From contig NZ_CP114029.1 in NCBI RefSeq assembly GCF_026898155.1, positions 3,328,001 to 3,392,000 of the forward strand: 64,000 nt of DNA. The letters run 5' to 3'. Position 1 is the first letter of the stretch, and the number at the start of each line of letters is the position of its first letter. This DNA comes from Jiella pelagia (GTDB taxonomy: Bacteria; Pseudomonadota; Alphaproteobacteria; Rhizobiales; Rhizobiaceae). Below the pieces are notes generated by a model. That model did not search any database and was not told the origin of the DNA. It saw nothing but the letters and a program-made list of their open reading frames with translations. The position numbers and the translations under genes were made by a program. Below are positions 31,281-41,108 of this stretch, piece after piece.

Positions 31281-31352
31281 GGCATCGAGGCAAACGGATC
31301 GCCGGGGTTGAGCCGGCTACCCGACGTTGGCCGAGAAACGAATTTGATCACG

Positions 31353-31377
31353 GGCCCGGTTCCAGCCGGGCCTTTTT
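31353..31377 (+). terminator. Rho-independent terminator after the phasin gene
   Basis: Perfect 7-bp stem GGCCCGG/CCGGGCC with a six-base loop, directly followed by five T's. Confidence 0.85.
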
Positions 31378-31522
31378 GCGTTAGTCTTATTGCGTCGCTT
31401 GCGGCTTGCGTTCGACGAGGCGTTTGCACTGCGTCGCAGGCGGCGCCTCGGCTTCTTAAAATCTCATGACACATGCATACATACGACACATGGCGATGCT
31501 GGCTGAACGGACACGACGAGGG

Positions 31523-31885
31523 ATGAACCAGAGGCTGGGCGATTGGCCAATCAGGCTTCAGGGCGATGACGACAAGGATGGAGGCACCGATCGCGGGACC
31601 TCGGTCATCACGCGCACGAAGCCGAAGACCAAACGGCCGAGCCTTTACAGAGTGCTGCTTCTGAACGACGATTACACACCGATGGAGTTCGTCATTCACG
31701 TTCTCGAACGGTTCTTTCAGAAGGACCACGAGGCCGCGACGAGGATCATGCTGCACGTCCACAACCATGGCGTCGGCGAGTGTGGAGTCTTCACCTTCGA
31801 AGTGGCGGAGACGAAGGTCACCCAGGTCATGGATTTTGCCCGCCAGCACCAGCATCCGCTGCAATGCGTGATGGAAAAGAATTGA
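31523..31885 (+). CDS. clpS: ATP-dependent Clp protease adaptor ClpS
   Basis: ClpS delivers N-degron substrates to ClpAP. Seen: the N-terminal flexible part ending [11 protein letters not shown], then the adaptor fold with [20 protein letters not shown] (the NDDYTPM segment lines the N-degron pocket), [16 protein letters not shown] and the C-terminal [10 protein letters not shown]. The frame opens at 31466 and several Mets are possible; 31523 gives 120 residues, close to family length. clpA follows after eight bases, as in most proteobacteria. Confidence 0.9.
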   Translation: MNQRLGDWPIRLQGDDDKDGGTDRGTSVITRTKPKTKRPSLYRVLLLNDDYTPMEFVIHVLERFFQKDHEAATRIMLHVHNHGVGECGVFTFEVAETKVTQVMDFARQHQHPLQCVMEKN

Positions 31886-31893
31886 GGTGACGC

Positions 31894-34390
31894 TTGCCGA
31901 CATTTTCGCAAAGCCTTGAGAAGGCACTTCATCAGGCGCTCACTCTGGCCAACGAACGCCATCAGGAATTCGCGACGCTCGAGCACCTGCTCCTGGCACT
32001 TCTCGAGGACAAGGACGCTTCGGCCGTGATGCGCGGCTGCAGCGTCGATCTCGACCTGCTTCGCAAGAACCTTGTCACCTACATCGACACCGAGCTTGCC
32101 AATCTCGTCACCGGGCACGAGGAAGATTCCAAGCCGACGGCCGGTTTCCACCGGGTGATCCAGCGGGCGGTGATCCACGTCCAGAGTTCCGGCCGCGAGG
32201 AAGTGACCGGCGCCAACGTGCTCGTGGCGATCTTCGCCGAGCGCGAGAGCCATGCCGCCTATTTCCTGCAGGAGCAGGAGATGACCCGCTACGACGCGGT
32301 GAACTTCATCTCCCACGGCATTTCCAAGCGCCCCGGCGCCTCGGAGAGCCGGCCGCTGCGCGGCGCCGAGGACGAGGCCTCGACGATCGGCCAGGAGGAC
32401 GAGGGCAAGCGCAAGGCGGCGCCGGATGCGCTGACCGCCTATTGCGTCAACCTGAACGACAAGGCCCGGGGCGGCAAGATCGATCCGCTGATCGGCCGGG
32501 CCGAGGAGATCAACCGCACGATCCAGGTGCTCTGCCGGCGCTCCAAGAACAACCCGCTCTATGTGGGTGATCCCGGCGTCGGCAAGACGGCGATCGCCGA
32601 GGGTCTTGCCAAGCGTGTCGTCGAGGGCGACGTGCCGGACGTTCTTGCCGACGCGACGATCTTCTCCCTCGACATGGGAACGCTGCTCGCCGGAACGCGC
32701 TATCGCGGTGACTTCGAGGAGCGGCTGAAGCAGGTCGTCAAGGAACTCGAGGAGTATCCGGGCGCGGTCCTGTTCATCGACGAGATTCACACGGTGATCG
32801 GTGCCGGCGCGACGTCCGGCGGCGCGATGGACGCGTCGAGATCTTCTGAAGCCGGCGCTCTCGTCGGGGGCGATCCGCTGCATCGGCTCGACCACCTACA
32901 AGGAGTACCGGCAGTTCTTCGAGAAGGACCGGGCCCTCGTCCGGCGCTTCCAGAAGATCGACGTCAAGGAGCCGACCGTCGAGGACGCCGTGTCGATCCT
33001 CAAGGGCCTGAAGCCCTATTTCGAGGACTTCCACCGGGTTAAGTTCACCAACGACGCGATCAAGTCCGCGGTCGAGCTTTCGGCCCGCTACATCACCGAC
33101 CGCAAGCTGCCGGACAAGGCGATCGACGTGATCGACGAGACCGGCGCGTCACAGATGCTTCTGCCCGAGAACAAGCGCAAGAAGCAGATCGGCGTGAAGG
33201 AGATCGAGGCGACGATCGCCACGATGGCGCGTATTCCCGCCAAGTCGGTGTCCAAGGACGACGAGGAGGTGCTGGCCCATCTCGACGAGCAGCTGAAGCG
33301 CGTGGTCTACGGCCAGGACGAGGCGATCGCCAATCTCGCCTCGGCGATCAAGCTCGCCCGGGCCGGCCTGCGCGAGCCGGACAAGCCGATCGGCTCCTAC
33401 CTCTTCTCCGGCCCGACCGGCGTCGGCAAGACCGAGGTGGCGCGCCAGCTGGCGTCGTCCCTCGGGGTGGAACTCCTGCGCTTCGACATGTCGGAATACA
33501 TGGAGCGGCACACGGTCTCGCGGCTGATCGGCGCGCCTCCGGGCTATGTCGGCTTCGACCAGGGCGGCCTTCTGACCGACGGCGTCGACCAGCATCCGCA
33601 TTGCGTGCTCCTGCTCGACGAGATCGAGAAGGCCCATCCGGATCTGTTCAACATCTTGCTTCAGGTCATGGATCATGGCCGGCTGACGGATCACAACGGC
33701 AAGCAGATCAACTTCAGGAACGTCATCCTGATCATGACGACCAATGCCGGCGCTTCCGAAATGGCCAAGGCCAACATCGGCTTCGGGCATTCGCGGCGCA
33801 CCGGTGCCGACGAGGAGGCGATCAACCGCCTGTTCACGCCGGAGTTCCGCAACCGCCTCGACGCGATCATCCCGTTCGGCGCGCTGCCGACGCCGGTGAT
33901 CCATCAGGTGGTCGAGAAGTTCGTCATGCAGCTCGAGGCGCAGCTCTCCGAGCGGGGCGTCACCTTCGAGCTCGCACCGGAGGCGGTCGCATGGCTTGCC
34001 GAGAAGGGTTACGACGAGAACATGGGCGCCCGGCCGCTCGCCCGCGTCATTCAGGAGCACATCAAGAAGCCGCTGGCGGACGAGGTGCTGTTCGGCAAGC
34101 TGAAGCGCGGCGGCACGGTGAAGGTCACGGTCGTCGAGGACGGCGAGGGCGGCCGAAAGATTGCTCTCGAGGCGATCGCCGACGAGGTTCCGCCGCCGAA
34201 GGCGAGCAAGTCCTCCAAGAAGCGCGCCGTGGTCGCGGCCGATGGATCGGACATCGACGACGAGCCGATCGAGGATGACGAGGTCGACGACGGGGATGGC
34301 GACGTGACCCCGACCTTTGACGAAAACGCGGCCGCACCGGCAAAATCCCGTGCAACTACGGTGCCAAAGGTGCCGCGGCGCTCGAACTGA
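31894..34390 (+). CDS. clpA: ATP-dependent Clp protease ATP-binding subunit ClpA, frameshifted
   Basis: An 831-residue AAA+ unfoldase (after repair) that feeds ClpP. Seen: the N domain ([14 protein letters not shown]), D1 with Walker [10 protein letters not shown] and Walker [10 protein letters not shown]2 with GPTGVGKTE and VLLLDEIEK, and the ClpP-loop region. An unusual acidic/basic C-terminal extension of roughly 65 residues (rich in Asp/Glu, ending KVPRRSN) follows D2. Start is a TTG preceded by GAGGTGA. The frame breaks near 32838-32843, where GACGCGTCGAGATCTTCTG has one base too many for the expected DAS(S/N)LLKP. This site is GAG-ATC, not GAG-N-CTC. An intact in-frame GAGCTC occurs later at 33968. 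Confidence 0.92.
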
Positions 34391-34474
34391 CAAGCAGAAC
34401 AGCCCGCCCGCCTTCAGGTGGACGGGTTGTCCCGACGATTTGACGGCGGCCGCCGTCAGTCCTAATGACGAATG

Positions 34475-34509
34475 AGGCCCGGTCGGCGATGCGCTGGTCG
34501 GGCCTCTTC
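34475..34509 (+). terminator. Probable terminator downstream of clpA
   Basis: AGGCCCG (34475-34481) pairs with CGGGCCT (34499-34505), followed by a T-rich CTTCATTT. The T-tract is broken, so efficiency is uncertain. Confidence 0.4.
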
Positions 34510-34543
34510 ATTTCGGCCCACCTTGCGGAACCGCCTCGGGCTC

Positions 34544-35288
34544 ATGACCGCGCACCCTCCCGAAACCTCCGAGCGCTCCGACCTCGGCTGGATCCTCCTC
34601 GGCATGAAGGGGATCCTCAGCCCGCCGGCGCTGATCCTGACGACGGCCTTCTTCGGCTTTGCCGGGCTTTGCCGCGAGGCCGGCATCTCCTGGCAGGAGG
34701 CGGCCTTCATGACCGCCACCGTCTGGGCGCTGCCGGCCAAGATCATTCTTCTGGGCGCCATCACCGCTGGCACCTCGCTGCCCGCCGCCGCCTTCGCCGT
34801 CGCGCTTTCCTCATTGCGGATGACGCCGATGGTCGTTGCGCTGATGCCCGAACTGCGGGGGCCGAAGACGAAGGTGCCGACACTTCTCTTCCTGTCGCAT
34901 TTCGTCGCCATCACCGCCTGGGTCTTCGCCATGGAGCGGATGGAGGACGTGCCGCGGGACAAGCGGGCGCTCTTTTTCGGCGGCTTCGCCGTCACGCTGA
35001 CGGCGATGAACACGGTGCTTGTCGCCATCGTCTTCAACCTGATGGGGCAGCTTCCGGCCCTGGCGACGGGTGCGCTCGCCTTCCTGACGCCGGTCTATTT
35101 CTTCAACTCGCTCTACGGCTCGGCGCGGGACGTCTCTGGTCGGCTCGCCCTGTTCTGCGGCATGGCGGCGCTGCCGCCGGCTCATTGGCTCTCGCCCGGT
35201 TACGAGGCTCCTCGTCGCGGGCATCGGCGGCGGGCTCGTCGCCTATGTCGGCGGGCGGCTCATCAAGGCGCGGCGAGGCGGCGGCTGA
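34544..35288 (+). CDS. azlC: AzlC family branched-chain amino acid exporter subunit, frameshifted
   Basis: A 247-residue inner-membrane protein, the large subunit of the AzlCD exporter for branched-chain amino acids and analogues. Seen: GILSPPALILTTAFFGFAGL, MTATVWALPAKIILLGA and ALSSLRMTPMVVALMPEL, with about six helices. The frame breaks at 35204-35210 (TAC-GAG-CTC-CTC became GAGGCTC). After repair it ends LLVAGIGGG...IKARRGGG at a TGA overlapping the azlD ATG by one base. Because that overlap shifts frame by one, the extra base makes azlC read straight into azlD as a false fusion. Confidence 0.87.
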
Positions 35289-35650
35289 TGTCGGACTGGG
35301 CCTATTCCAACGTCGTGCCCTGGTGGCCCTACGTCTTCATCCTCCTCGGCGGCTGGCTGCCGACCGACATGTGGCGTTATCTCGGCGTCGTCTCGGCGAG
35401 CCGGATCGACGAGACCGGCGAGGCGGCGGCCATCGCACGGACCATTGCGACATCGCTGGTCGCCGCCGTGATCGCACAGCTGGTGTTTTATCCGTCGGGG
35501 GCGCTCGCCGACATTCCGACCGTGGTGCGCGTGGCCGCGCTCGGCGCCGGCTTTACGGCTTTCCAGCTGTCGCGACGGCGGATCCTGGTGGGCATCCTGG
35601 CTGCCGAGCTGGTGATCGGGGGATGGGCGCTGGTGATTGGTTTGGGGTGA
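35288..35650 (+). CDS. azlD: AzlD family small subunit of amino acid exporter
   Basis: A 120-residue inner-membrane protein with four hydrophobic helices (VPWWPYVFILLGGWLPTDMW, ATSLVAAVIAQLVFYP, VVRVAALGAGFTAFQLS, ILVGILAAELVIGGW), typical of AzlD. It begins at an ATG whose A is the last base of the azlC stop, and ends one base before the convergent HIT gene. It would form the export channel with AzlC. Confidence 0.82.
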   Translation: MSDWAYSNVVPWWPYVFILLGGWLPTDMWRYLGVVSASRIDETGEAAAIARTIATSLVAAVIAQLVFYPSGALADIPTVVRVAALGAGFTAFQLSRRRILVGILAAELVIGGWALVIGLG

Positions 35651-36091
35651 TCAGCCCTTCGCTAGCGCCGCCCGGATCGCCTCGGCGTGCTCCTTGATCG
35701 TCTCCATCGGCACGTCGCCGAAGGCATGGCGCTTCAACTCGACGCCCTCATACATCGGGATCACGTGGAAGTGCAGGTGGAAGACGGTTTGCCCGGCCGG
35801 CTCCTCGTTGAACTGGGTGACACGCACCCCGTCAGCGGAGAACGCCGCCTTTGCAGCGCGAGCGAGCCTTGCCACCACCGGCATCACTGCCGCTAGCGTC
35901 TCGTCTTTGGCGTCGAGAATGTTGCGCGACGGCGCTTTCGGAATGACCAGGCAGTGGCCCTTCGCCTGCGGCATCACGTCCATGATCGCGATCGCGGTCT
36001 CGTCCTCGAAAAGCTTTTCGCCCGGGATCTCGCCCTTCAGAATCTTGGCGAAGATGTTGCCGTCTTCGTAGGCGGGTGTGGCGGTGGTCAT
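35651..36091 (-). CDS. HIT family protein (HINT-type purine phosphoramidase)
   Basis: A 146-residue histidine-triad hydrolase. Seen: the defining HxHxH motif in VFHLHFHVIP, the N-terminal ILKGEIPGEKLFEDE nucleotide pocket and the DVMPQAKGHCLVIPK strand. Such proteins cleave AMP-lysine or similar phosphoramidates. It starts the leftward set HIT / PF04339 / GDPD / RidA that precedes rpsB in many Rhizobiales, although each gene here is read right to left. Confidence 0.92.
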   Translation of the reverse strand: MTTATPAYEDGNIFAKILKGEIPGEKLFEDETAIAIMDVMPQAKGHCLVIPKAPSRNILDAKDETLAAVMPVVARLARAAKAAFSADGVRVTQFNEEPAGQTVFHLHFHVIPMYEGVELKRHAFGDVPMETIKEHAEAIRAALAKG

Positions 36092-36179
36092 GAGGACTCC
36101 CGATGCTGTGATTCGTCGAGCCGGATGGTAGGCACAAGCAACGGCAAGTCCATGGGAAAGCTGGGAGGAGGCTTCCTCG

Positions 36180-37397
36180 CTACCCCCGCCTGAACGGTGT
36201 GTGCTCGCCCAGCACCTCGACCACCCGCTCGACCTCGTCGCGCTCGGCTTCCAGATAGTCGCGGATGGCGCGGCGAAGGCCGGGATGGGCGATGTAGTGG
36301 GCCGAGTGCGTGGTCACCGGCTCGTAGCCCCGGGCGATCTTGTGCTGGCCTTGAGCGCCCGCCTCGACCACCGCGAGCTTGTTCTCGATCGCGAAATCGA
36401 TGGCCTGATGGTAGCAGAGCTCGAAATGCAGGAAAGGGTGCTCCTCGATGCAGCCCCAGTTGCGGCCGTAGAGGGCCTCTGCGCCGATGAAGTTCAGCGC
36501 GCCAGCGATGTAGCGGCCCTCGCGCTTCGCCATGACCAGAAGGATGCGGTCGGCCATCCGCTCACTGACGAGCGAGAAGAAGCGGCGGTTGAGATAGGGC
36601 CGGCCCCATTTGCGGCTGCTGGTGTCCATGTAGAAGGCGAAGAAGGCATCCCAGGCGGCCTCGGTGAGATCTGCGCCGGTCAGCCATTCGACGCTGATGT
36701 CGTTCGCCAGCGCCTCGCGCCGTTCCTTCTTCAGGGCCTTGCGCTTGCGGGACGCCAGCGTCTGAAGAAACTGGTCGTAGCTGTCATAGCCGTGGTTGAA
36801 GAAGTGGAACTGCTGGTCGATGCGGTGCAGCCAGTCTGCCCCGGACAGGGCCGCGACGTCGGCCTCATCGAGAAAGGTCGCATGCACCGAGGAGATGCCG
36901 GTCTGGGCGAGATAGGCCCGCGCCCCGGCCGCAAGCGCCGCGCGGTTCGTGTCTGCCTCCGGCCCGTTGCCGACGAGCAGCCGCGGCCCTGTCACCGGCG
37001 TGAACGGCACCGACATCTGCAGCTTCGGATAATAGTCGCCGCCGGCCCGCTCGAAGGCGTCTGCCCAGCCGTGGTCGAAGACGTATTCGCCATGGCTGTG
37101 GGATTTCAGATAGGCCGGCGCGACGCCGATCACGTCTCCGGCATCGCCTTCCAGGACGAGATGCTGCGGCAGCCAGCCGGCCCGTTCGCCGACGCAGCCG
37201 GCGTCTTCCAGCGATTTCAGAAAGGCATGCGAGAGGAACGGGTTGCCGGGCGACAGGGCGCCCTCGCGGCCGGGTTCGTCACCGCCAGCCGGGCGGGTTT
37301 CGGCCAGACGGTCCCACAATGCCGGGTCGACCGCCGAGATCTTGTCGGCGACCCTGATGGTGACCGCCCGCTCGCGGGCTTCGGGCTGCTGCGTCAT
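36180..37397 (-). CDS. PF04339 FemAB-like GNAT-fold protein
   Basis: A 405-residue cytosolic protein of the GNAT/FemAB-like family PF04339 (DUF482). Seen: NPFLSHAFLKSLEDAGCVG near the N-terminus, HGWADAFERAGGDYYPKLQ, the central RKRKALKKERREAL basic helix, and GRNWGCIEEHPFLHFELCYHQAIDFAIE, the most conserved stretch. It contains one of only three intact GAGCTC sites in the window (36417-36422). The specific substrate is unknown. Confidence 0.88.
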   Translation of the reverse strand: MTQQPEARERAVTIRVADKISAVDPALWDRLAETRPAGGDEPGREGALSPGNPFLSHAFLKSLEDAGCVGERAGWLPQHLVLEGDAGDVIGVAPAYLKSHSHGEYVFDHGWADAFERAGGDYYPKLQMSVPFTPVTGPRLLVGNGPEADTNRAALAAGARAYLAQTGISSVHATFLDEADVAALSGADWLHRIDQQFHFFNHGYDSYDQFLQTLASRKRKALKKERREALANDISVEWLTGADLTEAAWDAFFAFYMDTSSRKWGRPYLNRRFFSLVSERMADRILLVMAKREGRYIAGALNFIGAEALYGRNWGCIEEHPFLHFELCYHQAIDFAIENKLAVVEAGAQGQHKIARGYEPVTTHSAHYIAHPGLRRAIRDYLEAERDEVERVVEVLGEHTPFRRG

Positions 37398-37436
37398 GGG
37401 CTGAGAAGTAAACTTTCGCGGCCGCGGCGCAAGGGA

Positions 37437-38174
37437 TCATTGCTGCGGCGCAAAGTCCTCGAAGGTGATCTGATCGGCATGCTGGCGGCTGACGGCGTAT
37501 TCATCCTCGTTGCGCACCGTCCAGGAGATGACCGGCGCGCACCGTTCGTCCCGAACCCAGCCGACGAAAGCGTTCGGCAGGTCGTGAACGTCGTAGGAGA
37601 CGAAGTCGCATCCCCGCGTGAAGATCTCGCGATGGGCGGCGAGAACGCCGGCCCGCCTGCCATCCGCCGTCAGGCCGATCGGCCGTTCCTGCGGCCGGTC
37701 GGCGAGCATCTGGTCGATCAGCCAGTCTTCGAAGGACATCAGCGCCAGATGGCCGGGATAGGCGTCGACCAGCGGCTTCACCCGGCTGAAATAGTCCGGG
37801 TCGCGGGTCTTCTCGCTGCCCTTCAGCTCGATCACCACCGGCACCTGGCCGTTGACGAGCGCCAGAAACCTCTGGAGCGTCGGAATGGTCGCGGTCGAGC
37901 GGCCGAGGGTGAGGCCGGCGAGGTCGCCGTCCGACTGCGCGCCGATCGCGGCATGGCGGCCGGTCATCCTGTTGAGAGTTGCGTCGTGAAAGACGTGCGG
38001 CGTGCCGTCTGCGGACATCTGCACGTCGCACTCGATGGCATGGCCCGCCGCAATCGCGGCCAGAGCTGCCGGCATGGAATTCTCCGGGATGTCCCGGTTG
38101 CCGTCGTGGAGACCGCGATGGGCGATCGGCCGTTCCACCAGCCAGCGGAACGGCCCGTCGTATCGTCTCGACAC
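37437..38174 (-). CDS. glycerophosphodiester phosphodiesterase family protein
   Basis: A 245-residue TIM-barrel GDPD that hydrolyses glycerophosphodiesters. Seen: the active-site IAHRGLHDGNRDIPENS, metal ligands IECDVQ and HDATLNRMTG, and VVIELKG. A GTG at 38174, just after the RidA stop, is the preferred start; the frame also opens from an ATG at 38216 inside ridA. Coupled translation with the upstream RidA gene is likely. Confidence 0.87.
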   Translation of the reverse strand: MSRRYDGPFRWLVERPIAHRGLHDGNRDIPENSMPAALAAIAAGHAIECDVQMSADGTPHVFHDATLNRMTGRHAAIGAQSDGDLAGLTLGRSTATIPTLQRFLALVNGQVPVVIELKGSEKTRDPDYFSRVKPLVDAYPGHLALMSFEDWLIDQMLADRPQERPIGLTADGRRAGVLAAHREIFTRGCDFVSYDVHDLPNAFVGWVRDERCAPVISWTVRNEDEYAVSRQHADQITFEDFAPQQ

Positions 38175-38175
38175 C

Positions 38176-38643
38176 TCAGGCGATCTCGAAGGTCGCTTCG
38201 ACCTCGACGGCGGCATTCATCGGCAGGGCCGGCACACCGACCGCCGAGCGGGCATGGCGGCCCTTCTCGCCCAGGATCTCGACCAGGAAGTCCGAGGCGC
38301 CGTTGGCAACCTTGTGCTGCTCGGTGAAGGACGGATCGCTCGACACGAAGACGGTCAGCTTCAACAGTCGGCCGATCTTCGACAGATCTCCGCCGAGCGC
38401 CGCCTTGGCCTGGGCGAGGACGTTGATGGCGCACAGCCGCGCCGCCTTCTGGCCCGTTTCGACGTCGACTTCGCTGCCGAGCTTGCCGGTCACAGCGAGG
38501 GCGCCGTTCTCCATCGGCAACTGGCCGGACGTCTGAAGAACCTTGCCGTAGGTGACGGTCGGAACGTAGTTGGCGGCGGGCGCGGCGGCCTCGGGCAGGG
38601 TGACGCCGGCGGCCTGAAGGCGGCTTTCGATCGTATCGGCCAT
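38176..38643 (-). CDS. RidA family enamine/imine deaminase
   Basis: A 155-residue RidA (YjgF/YER057c/UK114) protein, which hydrolyses reactive 2-aminoacrylate-type enamines in the cytosol. Seen: ESRLQAAGVTLPEAAAPAANY, VLQTSGQLPMENG, QAKAALGGDLSKIGRLLKLTVFV and the closing VPALPMNAAVEVEATFEIA. The ATG at 38643 has a ribosome-binding AGGAAG upstream. A much longer open frame through this region (to 41055) is a shadow of the genes opposite. Confidence 0.9.
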   Translation of the reverse strand: MADTIESRLQAAGVTLPEAAAPAANYVPTVTYGKVLQTSGQLPMENGALAVTGKLGSEVDVETGQKAARLCAINVLAQAKAALGGDLSKIGRLLKLTVFVSSDPSFTEQHKVANGASDFLVEILGEKGRHARSAVGVPALPMNAAVEVEATFEIA

Positions 38644-38778
38644 GATGTTGTCTTCCTTTACTGACGCGGATAGGACGAAGTGTCGCGTCTCCCGGTGGGT
38701 GGGGCGATCGCGGCGATCGGCAAGTTGCGCTGCAGCGTTCGGTAGCCGATCCTCACAGCGAGTGAAAGATTGAACTTG

Positions 38779-39873
38779 ATGACGGGACGCGGCTTGCCAT
38801 CGCATTTTCTCGCCGTGGTGCTCCTGGCGGGGGGCGGGATGGCCCTGCCCGGCAGCGCGGCCGGGGCTGCCGAGCCCGTCGCGCTGACCCCGCACCGGGC
38901 GTCCTACGAGGTCGCTCTCGACCACGCGAGCGAGGACCTCCTCAGCGTCGACGGTCGCATTGCCGTGGCGTTGAGCGAGCCGGGCGACTGCTCGGGCTAC
39001 GGCATCGACTACCGCTTCGTGGCGCGCTTTCTGAAGGATCAGGAGATTGTCGTCACCGACCAGCAGATCCGGCTGACGGAGAGTCGCGACGGAGAGAGTT
39101 TCGCCTTCAATGCCGAGAGCTTCGTCGACTCCCTGCCTGAGATGACGACGAAGGGGACGGCCAAGAGCGCGGGCGGTGCCACCGTTGTCACCTATGAGGA
39201 GCCGGTGGCCCGCGAGGTCGAACTGGCGACGTCGACCTTTCCCGTCCATCACACCAGGCACGTCGTCGAAGCCGCGAGGGCGGGGGTGCCGATCTTCGAA
39301 TCCCATGTGTTTCAGGGCGATGCCGACGCCGAAAAGAACATGACGAGCACCGTCGTCGTCACCCCGCTGGGCGCCGATGCGCTCGCCGGTGAGATCGCCG
39401 GCTATGGCGCGGCGCCTGCGCAAAAGGCCGATGTCGACGGGAGCGACGGCGCTGTAGGCGAGGGCAAAAGCGACGAAGCCGGCGATGCCATGGCCGGGGA
39501 GGAACCGGATGGCGCCGCCTCGCGGGAGGAGGCGACCCGTCCGCAGGACGACTCCGCGGCTGGCGATGATGCGCCCCTGGCTGCCGAGACGCCGGCCTCG
39601 CCCGATGTCGCCGTCACGGATTCCACCGCCGCCGATTCCGCCGCGATCGCCGAACGGCTGAACGGGTTGAAGGCTTGGAAGATCACCGAATCCTTCTACA
39701 ATTCCGACAGCGACGAGGACGGCCTGCCGGTCTTCGAGACGACCTACACGCTGTTCGAGAACGGCGTCACCGGCAGCCAGATCCTGAAATATGACGGCTA
39801 TACTCTGAAAGCCCGGCTTTCGAGCCTCGAACTCGAAGCGGCTCCCGACTGCCCCGCCTCGGCTGGCGAGTGA
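38779..39873 (+). CDS. EipB-family cell envelope integrity protein (DUF1849)
   Basis: A 364-residue periplasmic protein of the EipB family, needed for envelope integrity in Brucella. Seen: signal peptide (ending SAAGAAE), LTPHRASYEVAL, GYGIDYRFVARFL, a Cys in EPGDCSGYG and a C-terminal Cys in APDCPAS (the conserved disulfide pair), and VYDTLYNSD-like FYNSDSDEDGLPVFETTYTLF. Odd: an acidic Ala/Asp/Glu/Gly-rich insertion of about 70 residues (encoded about 39420-39650) interrupts the domain, making it longer than the usual size of about 280 residues. ATG at 38779 chosen over a TTG at 38770. Confidence 0.87.
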   Translation: MTGRGLPSHFLAVVLLAGGGMALPGSAAGAAEPVALTPHRASYEVALDHASEDLLSVDGRIAVALSEPGDCSGYGIDYRFVARFLKDQEIVVTDQQIRLTESRDGESFAFNAESFVDSLPEMTTKGTAKSAGGATVVTYEEPVAREVELATSTFPVHHTRHVVEAARAGVPIFESHVFQGDADAEKNMTSTVVVTPLGADALAGEIAGYGAAPAQKADVDGSDGAVGEGKSDEAGDAMAGEEPDGAASREEATRPQDDSAAGDDAPLAAETPASPDVAVTDSTAADSAAIAERLNGLKAWKITESFYNSDSDEDGLPVFETTYTLFENGVTGSQILKYDGYTLKARLSSLELEAAPDCPASAGE

Positions 39874-40032
39874 CGTCTGGTTCATCGGGTCGGCGCGCGC
39901 TGGCTTGCTGACCGGGTGTGCTGCCCAGAAGTGACTAGGGTCAGGTGGGTTGTTCTGACTCCGGCTTGAAAATCGTGTCCTCGATTTCCATTTCCCCGCA
40001 GGACGTCCAGAACCATCTTTCCGCCCGGCTGA

Positions 40033-40061
40033 TTTGCCAAGGCCGGCATTATGAGGTATGG
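40033..40061 (+). promoter_or_regulatory. Candidate promoter of the rpsB cluster
   Basis: TTGCCA-N17-TATGGC, 131 bp before the rpsB ATG. It is the best -35/-10 pair in the 318-bp gap 39874-40191. No ribosomal-protein leader motif is recognised there. Confidence 0.35.
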
Positions 40062-40191
40062 CGCGCCCCATTCCACACACGGAAACCGGGTTGGAACGGC
40101 TGGAACGAATGTTCCCGTCCGCTCTCGCCCACCGGTGGCGACATCCGTCGCTTCTTTCCGTGGAGGCATAACCGGTCAAAGGACGACACTC

Positions 40192-41022
40192 ATGGCTCTG
40201 CCAGACTATTCGATGCGCCAGCTCCTCGAAGCAGGCGTCCACTTCGGTCACCAGACCCACCGCTGGAACCCGAAGATGTCGCCGTACATCTTCGGCGCGC
40301 GCAACAACATCCACATTCTCGATCTCGCCCAGACGGTGCCGCTCCTGCACCGGGCGCTGCTCGCCGTGTCCGACACGGTCGCGCGCGGCGGCCGCGTGCT
40401 GTTTGTCGGCACCAAGCGCCAGGCGTCCGATCTCGTTGCCGACGCCGCGCAGCGCTCGGCCCAGTACTACGTCAACTCTCGTTGGCTCGGCGGCATGCTG
40501 ACCAACTGGAAGACCATTTCCGCGTCGATCCAGCGGCTGCGCAAGCTCGACGAGATGCTCGCCGGCGGCGAGGCCCAGGCCTTCACCAAGAAGGAGCGCC
40601 TGACGCTCACCCGCGAGCGCGACAAGCTCGACAGGGCGCTCGGCGGCATTCGCGACATGGGCGGCGTGCCGGACATGATCTTCGTCATCGACACCAACAA
40701 GGAGTCGATCGCGATTGAGGAGGCCAAGCGCCTGCACATCCCGATCGTCGCGGTGGTCGATTCGAACTGCGATCCGCTGCCGATCGACTATCCGATCCCG
40801 GGCAATGACGACGCCGCCAGGGCCATCGCCCTCTATTGCGACCTCATCGCCCGCGCTGCCGTCGACGGTATCGCGCGCCAGCAGGGCGACATGGGCATGG
40901 ACATCGGCGAGATGGAAGAGGCGCCGATCGAGGAATTGCCGGAAGAGGCCTCGACCGGCGGCGCTTCGGCGAGCGAAGCGGCCGCTCTTGCCGACAACGC
41001 GACGGGTCAGGCCGCAGGCTGA
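40192..41022 (+). CDS. rpsB: 30S ribosomal protein S2
   Basis: A 276-residue S2 protein of the small ribosomal subunit. Seen: [38 protein letters not shown], the [11 protein letters not shown] helix, and [15 protein letters not shown] with [26 protein letters not shown]. The C-terminus carries an extra acidic tail of about 40 residues ([15 protein letters not shown]...), common in alphaproteobacteria. It opens the large translation-to-lipid-A cluster. Confidence 0.97.
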   Translation: MALPDYSMRQLLEAGVHFGHQTHRWNPKMSPYIFGARNNIHILDLAQTVPLLHRALLAVSDTVARGGRVLFVGTKRQASDLVADAAQRSAQYYVNSRWLGGMLTNWKTISASIQRLRKLDEMLAGGEAQAFTKKERLTLTRERDKLDRALGGIRDMGGVPDMIFVIDTNKESIAIEEAKRLHIPIVAVVDSNCDPLPIDYPIPGNDDAARAIALYCDLIARAAVDGIARQQGDMGMDIGEMEEAPIEELPEEASTGGASASEAAALADNATGQAAG

Positions 41023-41108
41023 CCTTCGGGACAGGGAGGGGCGGCCCGGCAGCAATGCCTCGTCGCCTCGCTCTTCCGCGAACGTGTAATCACTGCGTCA
41101 CAATTCCA

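Noticed and set aside
34391..34440. A second terminator directly after clpA (CAGCCCG.../GGACGGGTTG)
   Set aside because: The stem has mismatches and no T-tract; the hairpin at 34475 is a better candidate.
38176..41055. A 959-codon leftward open frame across ridA, eipB and rpsB
   Set aside because: Only its last 155 codons (RidA) have family similarity; the rest is the antisense shadow of high-GC genes.
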